Positions 43,312 through 52,452 are shown, counted from the first letter of the stretch. The stretch is 64,000 bases of DNA from Tractidigestivibacter sp050946515 (GCF_050946515.1 NZ_JBMNUX010000005.1:117090-181089); one strand, 5' to 3'. Notes: generated by a model from the sequence alone, not told the origin. Made by a program: numbers and translations.

Positions 43312-45738
43312 TCAGGAAGCGTCCTCAAACTGGCTGTTGTAAAGCGTGGCGTAGAAGCCGCCCCGAGCGAGAAGATCCTCGTGCGTGCCGCTCTCCACAA
43401 TGTTGCCGTCCCGCATCACGAGGATCAGGTCGGCATCGCGGATGGTCGAGAGCCTGTGGGCTATGACGAAGGAGGTGCGTCCCTCCATCAGGGCGTCCAT
43501 CGCGTTCTGGATCTTGAGCTCGGTTCTCGTGTCTACGGAGCTGGTCGCCTCGTCCAGGATGAGCATCGGCTTGTCCGCGATCATGGCGCGCGCGATGGTA
43601 AGCTGCTGCTTCTGACCCTGGGACAGACCGGTCTTGTCATTGAGGACCGTGTCGTAGCCTTGGGGCAGCGTCGCAATCATGTGGTCGAGCCCCACGGCAT
43701 GGCACGCATCGTCGATCTTCTGCTGACTCACGTCTGGGGTGTTGTACACGAGGTTCTCGCGAACCGTGCCTTCAAAGAGCCACGTGTCCTGGAGGACCAT
43801 GCAGAACTGGGAGTGCACATCCTCCCTCCTCATGCTGCTGGTCGGCACCCCGTCAATGCGGATCTCTCCCCCGTCGAGGTCGTAGAAGCGCATAAGCAAG
43901 TTCACCATGGTGGTCTTGCCAGCGCCAGTCGGGCCGACGATGGCTACCTTCTGCCCGGGCTCTACGCGAGCGGAGAAGTCATGGATCACGTCGTGATCGG
44001 TGCCGTCATAGCGAAAGCGAACGTGGTCGAAATCGACTTGCCCCTTCGCCTTTTGGAGCCGCGCAGTCTTTCCGGACTCGTCCTCCATCTCGGGCTCCTC
44101 GAGGAAGCCGAAGACGCGCTCGCCTGCCGCTGCCGCCGACTGGAGCGACTGCATCGCCTGGGCAATCTGGCCAAGGGGCTGCGTGAAGTAGCGAACGTAC
44201 AACATGAACGAGACGATGACGCCAAACTCAATGTCGCCGTTAAGGGTCAATACACCACCGACCACGCAGACTGCAACATAGCCAAGGTTGCCAATGAAGG
44301 CCATGATTGGTTGCATCAGTCCTGACAGGCACTGAGCGCGAAAACCGCTCTTTCGAAGGTCTGCGTTAAGCGCCTCGAAGTCGCGCTCTGCGTTCTTCTC
44401 TCCGTTGTACGCCTGGACCACGGTGTGACCCGCGTAGTTCTCCTCTATATAGCCATCGAGCTTGCCCAGGTCGTGTTGCTGGCGAGCGAAGTACTTTTGG
44501 CTGTGTCCCATGATCAGGAAGATGAGCACGAACCCGATGAGGCATGCGGCAACAGCGGCTAGCGTCATGCGCACGTCGGTGACGAGCATCATGATGAGGC
44601 TGCCCAGGAACAGAACGACCGAAGAAACGAGCGTGGAAAGGCTCTGGTTAAGGCTCTGCCCAATGAGGTCAACGTCGTTGGTGACAATGGACATCACGTC
44701 TCCGGTAGTGTGCTTGTTGTACCAAGACATGGGAAGGCGGTTGATCTTGCCCGAGATGTCGTCTCGCATCTTCTGCGAGAAGTGCTGGGTCACCGATGCC
44801 GTAATCCACCCCTGGACTTCTTGGAGCACGAAGCTCGCGACGTAGAGACAGACTAGGAACAGCGCGATGTCCCGGATAGCCGCGAGGTCCATGGTCGGCT
44901 TGATGAGCCCATAGACGGAGTCCGGGAGGCTCTCAAGGTTGTTCATGACGGCCTCGGTGTCATCGGTGTCGATGCCCGAGAGGACGCTCAGCGTGTCCAC
45001 TTGGTCCTGCGAGGAGATTTCGGTCCCGTCGACCTCGACCGTAGTGAAGATTGCGTCCCTCACCGAATCCGGGAGCTCCTCTGCAAAGGAGCTCACGCCC
45101 TGAAGAGCCTCTTGCGAGTCGTCGGACGAAGAGGTCGTCTCGAGGCTCTGAATCGCCTGAAGGGCCGCCACCTGCTCGGAGCCGGAGATTGCCGACCCGT
45201 TGACCTCGATTTCGCCGAAGAGGATATCAAGGGTCTTGTCGTCTAGCCCCGCGAGGGCGTCCAAGTCGGGTTCGCCTGCCTGGGCCATTGCCATGAGGCT
45301 CTGCTTGTCCGCGTCCGGAACCTCATCCGAGGCCAAGGCGGCAGCAAGGTTCTGCTGGAGCGCCTGCTGGTCCTGCATGTTGGCACCTATCTGCTGCGCG
45401 ACCGTCTCGGTGTTCGCCCCCATGTTGTCCACGATTGAGGTTGAGACCTCCTCGAGGGCATCGGTGTCAGGCTTGATGCCATCGGAGATAAGGTCGGTGA
45501 GGTCTCCCAGCTTGTTTGGTCCGACGAGCGTGAAGACCGTCGCGACCACGACGCACGCGAGCGCCACCACAAGCAGCGCCGCGTCCCTGCGCGAGTACCC
45601 CAGAAGCTTCTTCCAGGTGCCCGAGAAGTTCTTGGCCTTCTCGCCGCCGCGAGGACCCCCTCCCGGCTCACCATGAGAGCGTGCGGCCGTCGCCCGAGGG
45701 GCTCCGCCCATGCTTCCCTTCTGCTCTGCTTCGCTCAT
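43312..45738 (-). CDS. ABC exporter half (permease-ATPase) with a large outer insertion
   Basis: 808 residues, about 200 more than usual. Helix 1 (about 51-72) is followed by a ~220-residue acidic, Gln/Ser/Asp-rich region with two similar blocks (IEVNGSAISGSEQVAALQAIQSL and VEVDGTEISSQDQVDTLSVLSGI) before helix 2 (near 300). By topology it lies outside. The ATPase has Walker A GPTGAGKTT, signature LSQGQ (first Gly replaced by Gln) and Walker B MLILDEATSSVD, with DTWLFEGTVRENL after the Q-loop. It pairs with the gene at 45735-47495 (ATGA overlap). Substrate unknown; peptides or drugs are typical. Confidence 0.9.
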   Translation of the reverse strand: MSEAEQKGSMGGAPRATAARSHGEPGGGPRGGEKAKNFSGTWKKLLGYSRRDAALLVVALACVVVATVFTLVGPNKLGDLTDLISDGIKPDTDALEEVSTSIVDNMGANTETVAQQIGANMQDQQALQQNLAAALASDEVPDADKQSLMAMAQAGEPDLDALAGLDDKTLDILFGEIEVNGSAISGSEQVAALQAIQSLETTSSSDDSQEALQGVSSFAEELPDSVRDAIFTTVEVDGTEISSQDQVDTLSVLSGIDTDDTEAVMNNLESLPDSVYGLIKPTMDLAAIRDIALFLVCLYVASFVLQEVQGWITASVTQHFSQKMRDDISGKINRLPMSWYNKHTTGDVMSIVTNDVDLIGQSLNQSLSTLVSSVVLFLGSLIMMLVTDVRMTLAAVAACLIGFVLIFLIMGHSQKYFARQQHDLGKLDGYIEENYAGHTVVQAYNGEKNAERDFEALNADLRKSGFRAQCLSGLMQPIMAFIGNLGYVAVCVVGGVLTLNGDIEFGVIVSFMLYVRYFTQPLGQIAQAMQSLQSAAAAGERVFGFLEEPEMEDESGKTARLQKAKGQVDFDHVRFRYDGTDHDVIHDFSARVEPGQKVAIVGPTGAGKTTMVNLLMRFYDLDGGEIRIDGVPTSSMRREDVHSQFCMVLQDTWLFEGTVRENLVYNTPDVSQQKIDDACHAVGLDHMIATLPQGYDTVLNDKTGLSQGQKQQLTIARAMIADKPMLILDEATSSVDTRTELKIQNAMDALMEGRTSFVIAHRLSTIRDADLILVMRDGNIVESGTHEDLLARGGFYATLYNSQFEDAS

Positions 45739-47495
45739 TTCTCCAGTTCCTCCTTAGAGAGCTGCGACAGGGCAATCTGCTGGTATACCTCGCAACTCTC
45801 CATCAGCTCATCGTGCGTCCCCATCCCCACAAGGCGCCCGTTGTCCAAGACCAGAATCTTGTCCGCATTGCGAATGGTTCCGATTCTTTGCGCCACGATG
45901 ATGCGGGTGATGCCTTTGCAAGACTTGTCCAGCTCTTGTCTGAGGACGCGATCCGTCTTGTAGTCAAGGGCCGAGAACGAGTCGTCGAATATCAGAATCT
46001 CGGGCTTGCGCGCAATCGCGCGGGCAATCGAAAGGCGCTGCTTCTGGCCGCCCGAAAGGTTTCCGCCCAGCTGTGCGACATAGGAGTCGTACTGACCGTC
46101 CATCTTCTCGACGAATTCGTCTGCCTGCGCCGTCCGTACGGCATCCCGGACCTCGTCGTCCCCGATGGGTCCGCGCCCGTTGTCGCCGTAGTCGACGTTG
46201 GACCTCACCGTTCCCGTGAAGAGCGTTGCGCTCTGAGATGCGTAGCCAATCCTGTCGCGCAGCGACTTCTCGGAGTACTCCCTCACGTCACGGCCGTCCA
46301 CCGTCACCTGGCCCTCGGTCACGTCGTAGAAACGCGGAATGAGGTTGATGAGGGAGCTCTTGCCGCTGCCGGTCGAGCCAATGATGGCGACGGTCTCGCC
46401 CTTCTTTGCGGAAAACGTGATGTCGTGCAGGGCGTCATCGGCAGCGCCCGGGTAGCGAAAGCTCACGTTTTTGAACTCGACTTCGCCCTCATGCCCGTCG
46501 AGCCCCTTGGTTTCGGCGCCATCCTTAATCGCCGTAGGGGTGTCCAGAACCTCGTTGATACGACCGGCGGCCACGCTGGCCCTTGGCAGCACCATGAAGA
46601 TGACCACGAGCATGAGGAAAGCCATCACTGCCTGTATGGCATACTGCGAGAAGACGACCATGTCTGAGAAGAGCGAGATCTTGCTGCCAAGGCCCGCGCT
46701 CTCAATAACGATGGCGCCAATCCAGTAGATTGCCAGCATGAGCCCGTTGATGGCAGCCATGATGCTGGGCATCAGGAACGACATCGCGTGCATCGTGTAG
46801 AGGTTGGCGCTGGTGAGGTCATCGTTGGCCTTCTTGAACTTCTCCTCCTGGTATTTCTCGGCGTTATAGGCGCGCACGACGCGCAGCCCAGTGAGGTTCT
46901 CGCGCGTAACCACGTTGAGTCGGTCAGTCAGTTCCTGCATCTTCTTGAACTTGGGCATCGCCACAGCGATGACGACGAGCACAACGCCGACGACCAACGC
47001 GATGGTCACGCCTGTCGCAAATGTCCACTGCCAGGCCTTGCCGGCAATCTTCGCTATCGCCCATACCGCCATGATTGGCGCACGCATGAGCATCTGCAGC
47101 CCAATGACTATGAACATCTGGATCTGCATTACGTCGTTGGTTGAGCGGGTGATCAGGCTGGACGTGGAGAATTGCCCGATTTCCTCCATCGAGAAGGACT
47201 GCACCTTCTTAAAAAGCATGTCCCGCAGCCTTGCTGAGAACCCGTTCGAGAGCGCAGACGAGCAGATGGCAATGCCCGCCGCAGCAGCAAGACTGATAAG
47301 GGCGTAGCCCAGCATCTTTCCGCCAACGTCCAAAATCTCCTGCATCGTGGAGCCCGACGTCTCGAGCAGCGTCGTGATTTCTGACATATAGTCCGGTATG
47401 GTGAGGTCCGCCCAGACCCCAATGAACGTGAGAACCAACGCCACAAGCGCTAGCCCCACATCCCTAGCAGAGAAGTTTCTCAGTATTTTTAACAT
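45735..47495 (-). CDS. ABC exporter half (permease-ATPase), partner subunit
   Basis: 586 residues from the ATG at 47495 (GGAAGGCGC upstream). Six membrane helices (about 12-320) are followed by an ATPase with Walker A GSTGSGKSSLINLI, signature LSGGQKQR and Walker B ILIFDDSFSALD. The residue after Walker B is Asp rather than Glu, the usual sign of a degenerate site in heterodimeric exporters, while the partner keeps Glu. First gene of the leftward operon ABC-ABC-kinase-like. Confidence 0.92.
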   Translation of the reverse strand: MLKILRNFSARDVGLALVALVLTFIGVWADLTIPDYMSEITTLLETSGSTMQEILDVGGKMLGYALISLAAAAGIAICSSALSNGFSARLRDMLFKKVQSFSMEEIGQFSTSSLITRSTNDVMQIQMFIVIGLQMLMRAPIMAVWAIAKIAGKAWQWTFATGVTIALVVGVVLVVIAVAMPKFKKMQELTDRLNVVTRENLTGLRVVRAYNAEKYQEEKFKKANDDLTSANLYTMHAMSFLMPSIMAAINGLMLAIYWIGAIVIESAGLGSKISLFSDMVVFSQYAIQAVMAFLMLVVIFMVLPRASVAAGRINEVLDTPTAIKDGAETKGLDGHEGEVEFKNVSFRYPGAADDALHDITFSAKKGETVAIIGSTGSGKSSLINLIPRFYDVTEGQVTVDGRDVREYSEKSLRDRIGYASQSATLFTGTVRSNVDYGDNGRGPIGDDEVRDAVRTAQADEFVEKMDGQYDSYVAQLGGNLSGGQKQRLSIARAIARKPEILIFDDSFSALDYKTDRVLRQELDKSCKGITRIIVAQRIGTIRNADKILVLDNGRLVGMGTHDELMESCEVYQQIALSQLSKEELEK

Positions 47496-47892
47496 GCGCC
47501 TTCCATCCATTCCGTAGCTCAGTCATTTGCCCTGTTGGGCAGGCGCTATTGGGACGATCATCGCAAGAAGGGCAAGCTATGCCCCGGGCGAGGTTGACCG
47601 TGCCACGAACGATCCGTCCCTTGGCGCAGACAAGCTGAATGAAACAATCAGCTTGGCAAAGATGTACCCGCGCCGCCCTCGAAGGACAGCTCTCGGAAGG
47701 ATGTGAAGCACTATCGGCTAATTTGTACCGTATTTGCACAACTGTTGTATGTTTATGGTGCGGTCTTCCCGTGGGGAGATTCCTGTCTATAAGAATGGGC
47801 AGGGCGCGAGAAGGACATGGTCTGCTAGCCTCCCTCGGTATGGCACTGGGAGAACGGCTTCGTACGCACGTCAACGCATGGGGGTGTGAACG
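47496..47892. other. Divergent intergenic region, nothing firm recognised
   Basis: About 400 bases lie between the ABC operon and the rightward membrane-protein gene. No tRNA, terminator or credible gene was found. TTGCAC near 47754 could be a -35 box for the rightward gene but no matching -10 stands out. Open frames through it show no family resemblance. Confidence 0.4.
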
Positions 47893-48531
47893 ATGGGGAC
47901 CGCATTGGTCGTAATAAGCGGTGTCTGCTGGACGATTGCCTACATCGAACTCATACGGGGAGGTTTTAGAGACAAGACCTGCGGAATGCCGCTGTTTGCG
48001 TTGGGGCTCAACTTTGCATGGGAGGTCCTGTACTCGATTGACGGGCTCTTTATCAACCGGGCGTTCGTTCTCGCCCAGAGCGTCGCCAACGTGGCGTGGG
48101 CTTGTTGCGACGTCGCCATCCTCGTGAGCTTTTTCAAGTTCGGCAGAGGGCTCGTCCCCAAGGGTGCCCGCAGCTGGTTTGTCCCCTACACTCTGCTGGC
48201 TCTTGCTACCTGCGCCGTGGCGCAGCTCGCCTTCTACCTGCACTTTGACAACGTTGTGGCAGCCTCGCAGTACTCCGCCTTCGCGCAGAACGCCGTGATG
48301 TCGATCCTGTTCCTCAACACCCTGCTGAATCAGGACGGCGCCCCCGGGCAGTCTATGCTCATGGCAGTCTGCAAGTGCGTGGGTACCGTCGCGCCAACGA
48401 TTCTCGGCGGCATCGTAGAGGGATTCAACATCTACATCCTGCTGATGGGCGCCATCTGCCTCGTGTTCGATGTGACCTACATCGTCTGTCTGGGAAAGCT
48501 CAAGCAGGTGGAGAAAGTCGCGAGCCACTAG
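47893..48531 (+). CDS. Pyr4/PaxB-like seven-helix membrane protein (terpene-cyclase-type family)
   Basis: 212 residues with about seven hydrophobic helices and no signal peptide. The segment FALGLNFAWEVLYSIDG near residue 38 matches the NxxWE motif of the fungal Pyr4/PaxB transmembrane terpene cyclases and their bacterial relatives, where this Glu is essential. A C-terminal Asp/Glu region (GGIVEGFNIYILLMGAICLVFDVTYIVCLG) is also similar. Bacteria carry many such proteins of unknown role. GGGGTGTGAACG precedes the ATG. No isoprenoid genes are nearby, so enzymatic activity is only a possibility. Confidence 0.55.
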   Translation: MGTALVVISGVCWTIAYIELIRGGFRDKTCGMPLFALGLNFAWEVLYSIDGLFINRAFVLAQSVANVAWACCDVAILVSFFKFGRGLVPKGARSWFVPYTLLALATCAVAQLAFYLHFDNVVAASQYSAFAQNAVMSILFLNTLLNQDGAPGQSMLMAVCKCVGTVAPTILGGIVEGFNIYILLMGAICLVFDVTYIVCLGKLKQVEKVASH

Positions 48532-48652
48532 TAATTTGTGATGCCGCGTCCATGGTCTTATGACCGAAATGCGTCGGGCGCTCGAGCGGATAGTAATTCC
48601 GTCCGGACGCCCGTCTTATTCTTGCCGACAAGAGCCTATGTCGCGCTCCCGA

Positions 48653-49918
48653 CTATGCGCGCTTCCCCGTAAACGCGAACGACCCCATGGGACTGTCGAT
48701 CGCTCCGGAAAGCGTGTCCCCGTCACGCGTGCCATGGACGGTTGCGCCCATCTTTCTCATCATCGCCTTGACATGAATCTCGTAGCGAAATCCCGCAGCC
48801 GTCGCCTTGCCGCTCTCAATCTGCAGCTTCTTGCCCATGAACGTCATGGTTCCCGAAAGCGCGGTGCCGTCCGTCGCAAGGTCAAGCTCCGCTTGCTGCT
48901 TTCCCATGGGCGTGTCGACGCTCGCGGTATAGCGGCCCGCCAGCCCAGAGTCCGGCTCATCCGAGCCCTCGACGGCTCCCGCCTCCGGAGCGTCCTTCTC
49001 CCCCGCTTGAACAGGCGTGGCGGGAATGCTCACGGTGGAATTGTCGACCTGCGCTCCGTCGACCACGATGTTCTGCCCGGTGACATAGGACGCCATGTCG
49101 CTCGCAAGGTAGAGCACGGCGTTGGCGAGGTCCTCGGGGTAGCCCATGCGCCCCATCGGCATTCGCTGCCTGAGCATCTCGCCGACGCTGCCGCCCATGG
49201 ACTTCAGACGGTCGAGCATCTCAGACGGCTCAACGCCGAGCTTGCTCTGGAGTTGCTCGGCAAAGTGGCCGCTTGCAAGCGCCGCGGCCTTCTCCTCGGT
49301 AAGGGTGGCACCGGGCGTCACGGCATTGACGGTGATGCGGTACCTTGCGAACTCCTTGGACATGACGCGCGTCATCTCCCAAACGCCCGCCTTCGAGATG
49401 GCGTATGCCGAGAACATAGGCGCCGCATTCACGCATGCGGTCGAGAGGAAGTTGATAATCCTGCCACCCCGCCCCTGGTCAGCCATGACGCGCGCCGCGG
49501 CAGTCGAGAGGAAAAACGCCGCCTTGGTGTTGATGTCGTGCATGGAGTCCCAGGTCTTCTCGTCGACGCTGAACGAGTCGCCCGGCGGGTAGATGGCCGC
49601 ACAGTTCACGAGAATATCGAGACCGCCGAACTTCTCGCACGCGGTGTCGATAAGGCGCTGGCGATCCTCGGCGTCGCTGATGTCGGCCGTTACCGGAGCC
49701 AAGGTCCCGGGAAGCTCGGCAAACTCATCAGCGACGGTCTTGAGCTGGTCGGCGTGGCGTGCGCAGAACACGACGTTCGCGCCTGCCTAGGCAAAGCGCA
49801 TCACGACGTACTTGCCAAGGCCGCGTCCTCCTCCGGTAACGATGGCGGTCTTGCCCTCAAGCGAGAGCAGCTGGTCGAACGGCTTGGGATCAGGAATGGT
49901 GAAGTACGACTGCATCAT
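48653..49918 (-). pseudogene. SDR oxidoreductase with C-terminal extra domain, interrupted by an amber codon
   Basis: From the ATG at 49918 (GGGAG upstream) the frame reads a perfect SDR start with TGGGRGLGKYVVMRFA, then TAG at 49789-49787 (codon 44), then in the same frame AGANVVFCARHADQLKTVA and the rest of a normal SDR: NCAAIYPPGDSF, catalytic SAYAISKAGVWEMTR and ASDMASYVTGQNIVVDG. A ~95-residue C-terminal domain with tandem beta motifs (SVDTPMGKQQAELDLATDGTALSGTMTFMGKKLQIESG and AIDSPMGSFAFTG) follows. One base change (GAG to TAG fits FAEAGANVV) would explain the loss. It follows a TetR gene on the same strand. Confidence 0.85.
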
Positions 49919-49972
49919 GAAAATACACGCTCCCTTTCGTTGGGGCTTCTCGTTGTTCCATGACGCAATCGT

Positions 49973-49993
49973 AATTAGACGAAATGTCTAGTT
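49973..49993. promoter_or_regulatory. Candidate TetR operator upstream of the SDR pseudogene
   Basis: AATTAGAC-GAAAT-GTCTAGTT is an inverted repeat with 7 of 8 matching arm positions, placed 55 bases before the SDR start and between it and the TetR gene on the same strand. Confidence 0.5.
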
Positions 49994-50055
49994 AAACAGA
50001 GGGTCCGGGTGAGTTTATCTAGTTTCGCTGAAAGGGGCACACGGACGCGGTCGAA

Positions 50056-50637
50056 TCAACCCCGGTCGCGCGTCGCGATGGCCGACAGGGACGCAAGGAT
50101 TCCCTTGCCAAGGGGGCTTTCCACCAGCTTCTCCATGCGCCCGACGTCGGCGTCTTCCCCCATATCGGCAATCATCGAAACGATGCCTCCAAAAATGAAT
50201 GCGAGCTGGTCGCGTTCCGGCTGAAGAAGCTGCGACTCATCGATTCCCGCCGCGTCGAGCCAAAGCCTGGTAATAGAGTCGCGCAGTATGCCGGTAAGAA
50301 GCGAGGAGTCGCTGGCGGCGTAGAGACGCGCTCGACGAAAGTGGAAGGAGAGCTTGTCAGGATTCAGTGCGCCGCCAGCCTCCGTCGCCACACCGGAAAG
50401 AACAGGCAACATGATAGTCGGCAACTCTGGGAGCATGTTCTCCTTGAACACCTTCTCGGCAAGGTCCTCAATGCTCGAGAAGTGATAATAGAAGGTGTTG
50501 TGGTTGACTCCCGCCTTGGCCGAGATGGCCGAAACAGTAATTTGCGAGAAGGGCGTGCTGGCAAGCATCTCCCAGAACGCGTCCTCTATTCGATCGCGCG
50601 CGCTGGGGATGCTCGAATTTGCCTTTGGTCGTGCCAT
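50056..50637 (-). CDS. TetR/AcrR-family regulator
   Basis: 193 residues. The helix-turn-helix is ARDRIEDAFWEMLASTPFSQITVSAISAKAGVNHNTFYYHFSSIEDLAEKVF (about 13-65); the C-terminal part is a generic ligand domain. GAGGAGGACTT precedes the ATG. It adjoins the interrupted SDR gene downstream and a candidate operator lies between them, so the SDR was its likely target. Confidence 0.9.
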   Translation of the reverse strand: MARPKANSSIPSARDRIEDAFWEMLASTPFSQITVSAISAKAGVNHNTFYYHFSSIEDLAEKVFKENMLPELPTIMLPVLSGVATEAGGALNPDKLSFHFRRARLYAASDSSLLTGILRDSITRLWLDAAGIDESQLLQPERDQLAFIFGGIVSMIADMGEDADVGRMEKLVESPLGKGILASLSAIATRDRG

Positions 50638-50661
50638 AAGTCCTCCTCGCAGCTCGGCAGG

Positions 50662-51240
50662 CTACAGCCCAGCCCGATATTCCGCAAGCCCCTTGCCGGT
50701 CCAGTTGGAAAACGACCGCAGAAGCGAGTTCACCTCGGCATACCCCAGAAGGTAGGCGATGTCGCGCGCGGGCATGTCGGTGTTGGCGGCATAGTGTCGG
50801 GCCAAGATCTCGCGTGTGTTATTGAGCTGCTTCTGGAACGTGGTATTCTCGGCCGCGAGCGCCCGCTGCAGCGAGCGCTTGCTCATCCCCAACTCGGAGG
50901 CGACATCAGCAATCATGGACATGTCCTGCTCAATGCTGCGCTCGCGCGCGAAGTCACCCTGCCCGCCGAAGCCCGCATTGTTGATGATCACGTCGGGGTT
51001 CCAGCCATTTGCTCTGCAGGCATCATAGATGGTCTGGGCTGCCTCGGGCTTCGAGAGGTCTACGGCGATGGTATGCGTCTCGACGCCATATGCAGCCGAC
51101 GCCTCCTTTGCCTGCGCCTCAAGCTTTGACGCGTTGCGACCGACCAAGATCATGTCTCCGCCTGCTGCGCCATGAAGCTTCACAAAGCAGGTCCCGAGTC
51201 CGCCATATGATCCGGTGATAAGGGCGAGGTTCTTCATCAT
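50662..51240 (-). pseudogene. In-frame chimera: SDR N-terminus fused to an AraC-type DNA-binding domain
   Basis: 192 residues. Residues 1-~110 are the first half of an SDR (ITGSYGGLGTCFVK, DLSKPEAAQTIYDACRANGW, NPDVIINNAGFGGQGDF) and stop before the catalytic Tyr-Lys. Residues ~111-192 are an AraC-family helix-turn-helix pair (DVASELGMSKRSLQRALAAENTTFQKQLNNTREILARHYA...ARDIAYLLGYAEVNSLLRSFSNWTGKGLAEYR). The seam, near 50910, keeps the frame. Deletion between two same-strand genes explains it. The SDR activity must be lost; the AraC part could still bind DNA. AAGGAGACTC precedes the start codons (51240 or 51237). Confidence 0.85.
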
Positions 51241-51420
51241 GAGTCTCCTTCTGACGCGTTGCCGTCTGTTGGGGTGCGTTTCGCTCGACGACGCACATAC
51301 TACGGACCAAAACGCGCCAAGAGAACATCATGGGATGCCAACTAACTATCAAATCGCGCCAGCTCATTGCGACGAGCGCTCCGCTTGTGTCAGATGATGG
51401 AGCGTTCGTGCAGGCCATGC

Positions 51421-51470
51421 TGCATGTACGAAATCGTACTAGATTGGTAATGTACGATTTCGTACATGCA
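51421..51470. promoter_or_regulatory. Operator: 19-bp perfect inverted repeat before the MarR-nitroreductase operon
   Basis: TGCATGTACGAAATCGTAC (51421-51439) is the exact reverse complement of 51452-51470, with 12 bases between. Each arm contains its own palindrome GTACGAAATCGTAC, so two dimers could bind. The right arm ends 14 bases before the marR-type start codon, so bound regulator should block initiation. Confidence 0.8.
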
Positions 51471-51484
51471 TGAAGGAGACCAGC

Positions 51485-51910
51485 ATGGCTCAGACAGACG
51501 AGGACGTCGGCGTCATCAATGGCGTCATCAACTCGGCGTTCCACCGGGCGGCGTTCAAGCTCGGCCTCAACGACAGCGAGATGAGCATCTTCTACGTCAT
51601 CGGTCGCTACGGCGAAGGCTGCAACCAAAGCGAGCTCTACAAGCGCACCGGCCAGAGGCGCTCCACAATCAACTCCGCCATCCGCAAGATGGAGAAGGAC
51701 GGCCTTCTCTATCTGGAGCCGGGCGACGGTCGCAACACCAGGGTGTTCCTCACCGAGAAGGGCAGAGAAAGGTCCCGCGACACTGTAGGACGGCTGCTCA
51801 ACATAGAGGCGAGCATCGCCGATGCCTGGGACGAGAACGAACGCAAGGAGTTCGTCGAGCTAACCACGCGCTTCTTCACGCAGCTGAGTGAGGAAATCGA
51901 GAAGTTCTAG
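51485..51910 (+). CDS. MarR-family transcriptional regulator
   Basis: 141 residues from the ATG at 51485 with AAGGAG 6 bases upstream (a second ATG at 51470 lies inside the operator). Winged helix: LNDSEMSIFYVIGRYGEGCNQSELYKRTGQRRSTINSAIRKMEKDGLLYLEPGDGRNTRVFLTEKGRE, about 26-98. It lies 12 bases before a nitroreductase gene and behind a strong double palindrome; autorepression and control of the nitroreductase are likely. Confidence 0.9.
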   Translation: MAQTDEDVGVINGVINSAFHRAAFKLGLNDSEMSIFYVIGRYGEGCNQSELYKRTGQRRSTINSAIRKMEKDGLLYLEPGDGRNTRVFLTEKGRERSRDTVGRLLNIEASIADAWDENERKEFVELTTRFFTQLSEEIEKF

Positions 51911-51922
51911 GGAGAGTGAACC

Positions 51923-52423
51923 ATGAAGGAGATATTTCACAGGTCAAGCGTGCGAAAGTTCACAGACCAGCCGGTAGAGCCCGAGAAGGTCGAGCAACTG
52001 CTGAGGGCCGCCATGAGCGCCCCGACCGCTGGAAACCAGCGCGCCTGGGAGTTTTACGTCGTCGAGAACGAGGACATTCTGAAAAGGCTGGGCAGCAAGG
52101 ACGTAAGCCCCTATTCCAGCCCCGCAAAGAACGCGCCCATGGCAATCGTGATCGCCTACAACGAAGACACTGCTATGCCGGAGTACAACGATATCGACGG
52201 CGCCATTGCAGCCGAGAACATCTGGCTTGAGGCGGACCACCTGGGGCTTGGCGCGGTCATGCTGGGCATCGCGCCACACAAGGAGCGCGTCGAGAAGGTG
52301 AACGAGATCCTTGGTCTTCCCAAGGGGAAGCAGGCGTTCACCATCATCCCTGTCGGCTACCCCGAAAGCGAGCGGGAGCAGCCCGACCGCTTCGACAAGA
52401 GCAAGGTCCACTACATTCGATAG
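51923..52423 (+). CDS. Nitroreductase family FMN oxidoreductase
   Basis: 166 residues. The FMN-binding start IFHRSSVRKFTDQPVEPEKVEQLLRAAMSAPTAGNQRAWEFYVV and the AAENIWLEADHLGLGAVMLGI and IIPVGYPESE blocks are typical. It reduces quinones, nitro groups or flavins with NAD(P)H. Second gene of the MarR operon, followed by a clean terminator. It is more similar in layout to the 13538-14053 protein than to fused forms. Confidence 0.93.
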   Translation: MKEIFHRSSVRKFTDQPVEPEKVEQLLRAAMSAPTAGNQRAWEFYVVENEDILKRLGSKDVSPYSSPAKNAPMAIVIAYNEDTAMPEYNDIDGAIAAENIWLEADHLGLGAVMLGIAPHKERVEKVNEILGLPKGKQAFTIIPVGYPESEREQPDRFDKSKVHYIR

Positions 52424-52426
52424 AAC

Positions 52427-52452
52427 AAAGGGCGGCGCTGCCGCCCTTTTTA
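52427..52452. terminator. Terminator between the nitroreductase and TetR genes
   Basis: AAAGGGCGGC-GCT-GCCGCCCTTTTTA is a near-perfect stem with a 3-base loop and a U-run. A-runs and U-runs on both sides make it usable for both convergent genes; it overlaps the TetR stop codon. Confidence 0.85.

Noticed and set aside
47510..47535. GTAGCTCAGT resembled a tRNA D-arm
   Set aside because: No matching acceptor, anticodon or T-arm could be folded around it.
48560..49963. Rightward 467-codon open frame over the SDR pseudogene
   Set aside because: Arg/His/Leu-rich shadow of the SDR frame with no domain; the SDR motifs on the minus strand are clear on both sides of the amber codon.
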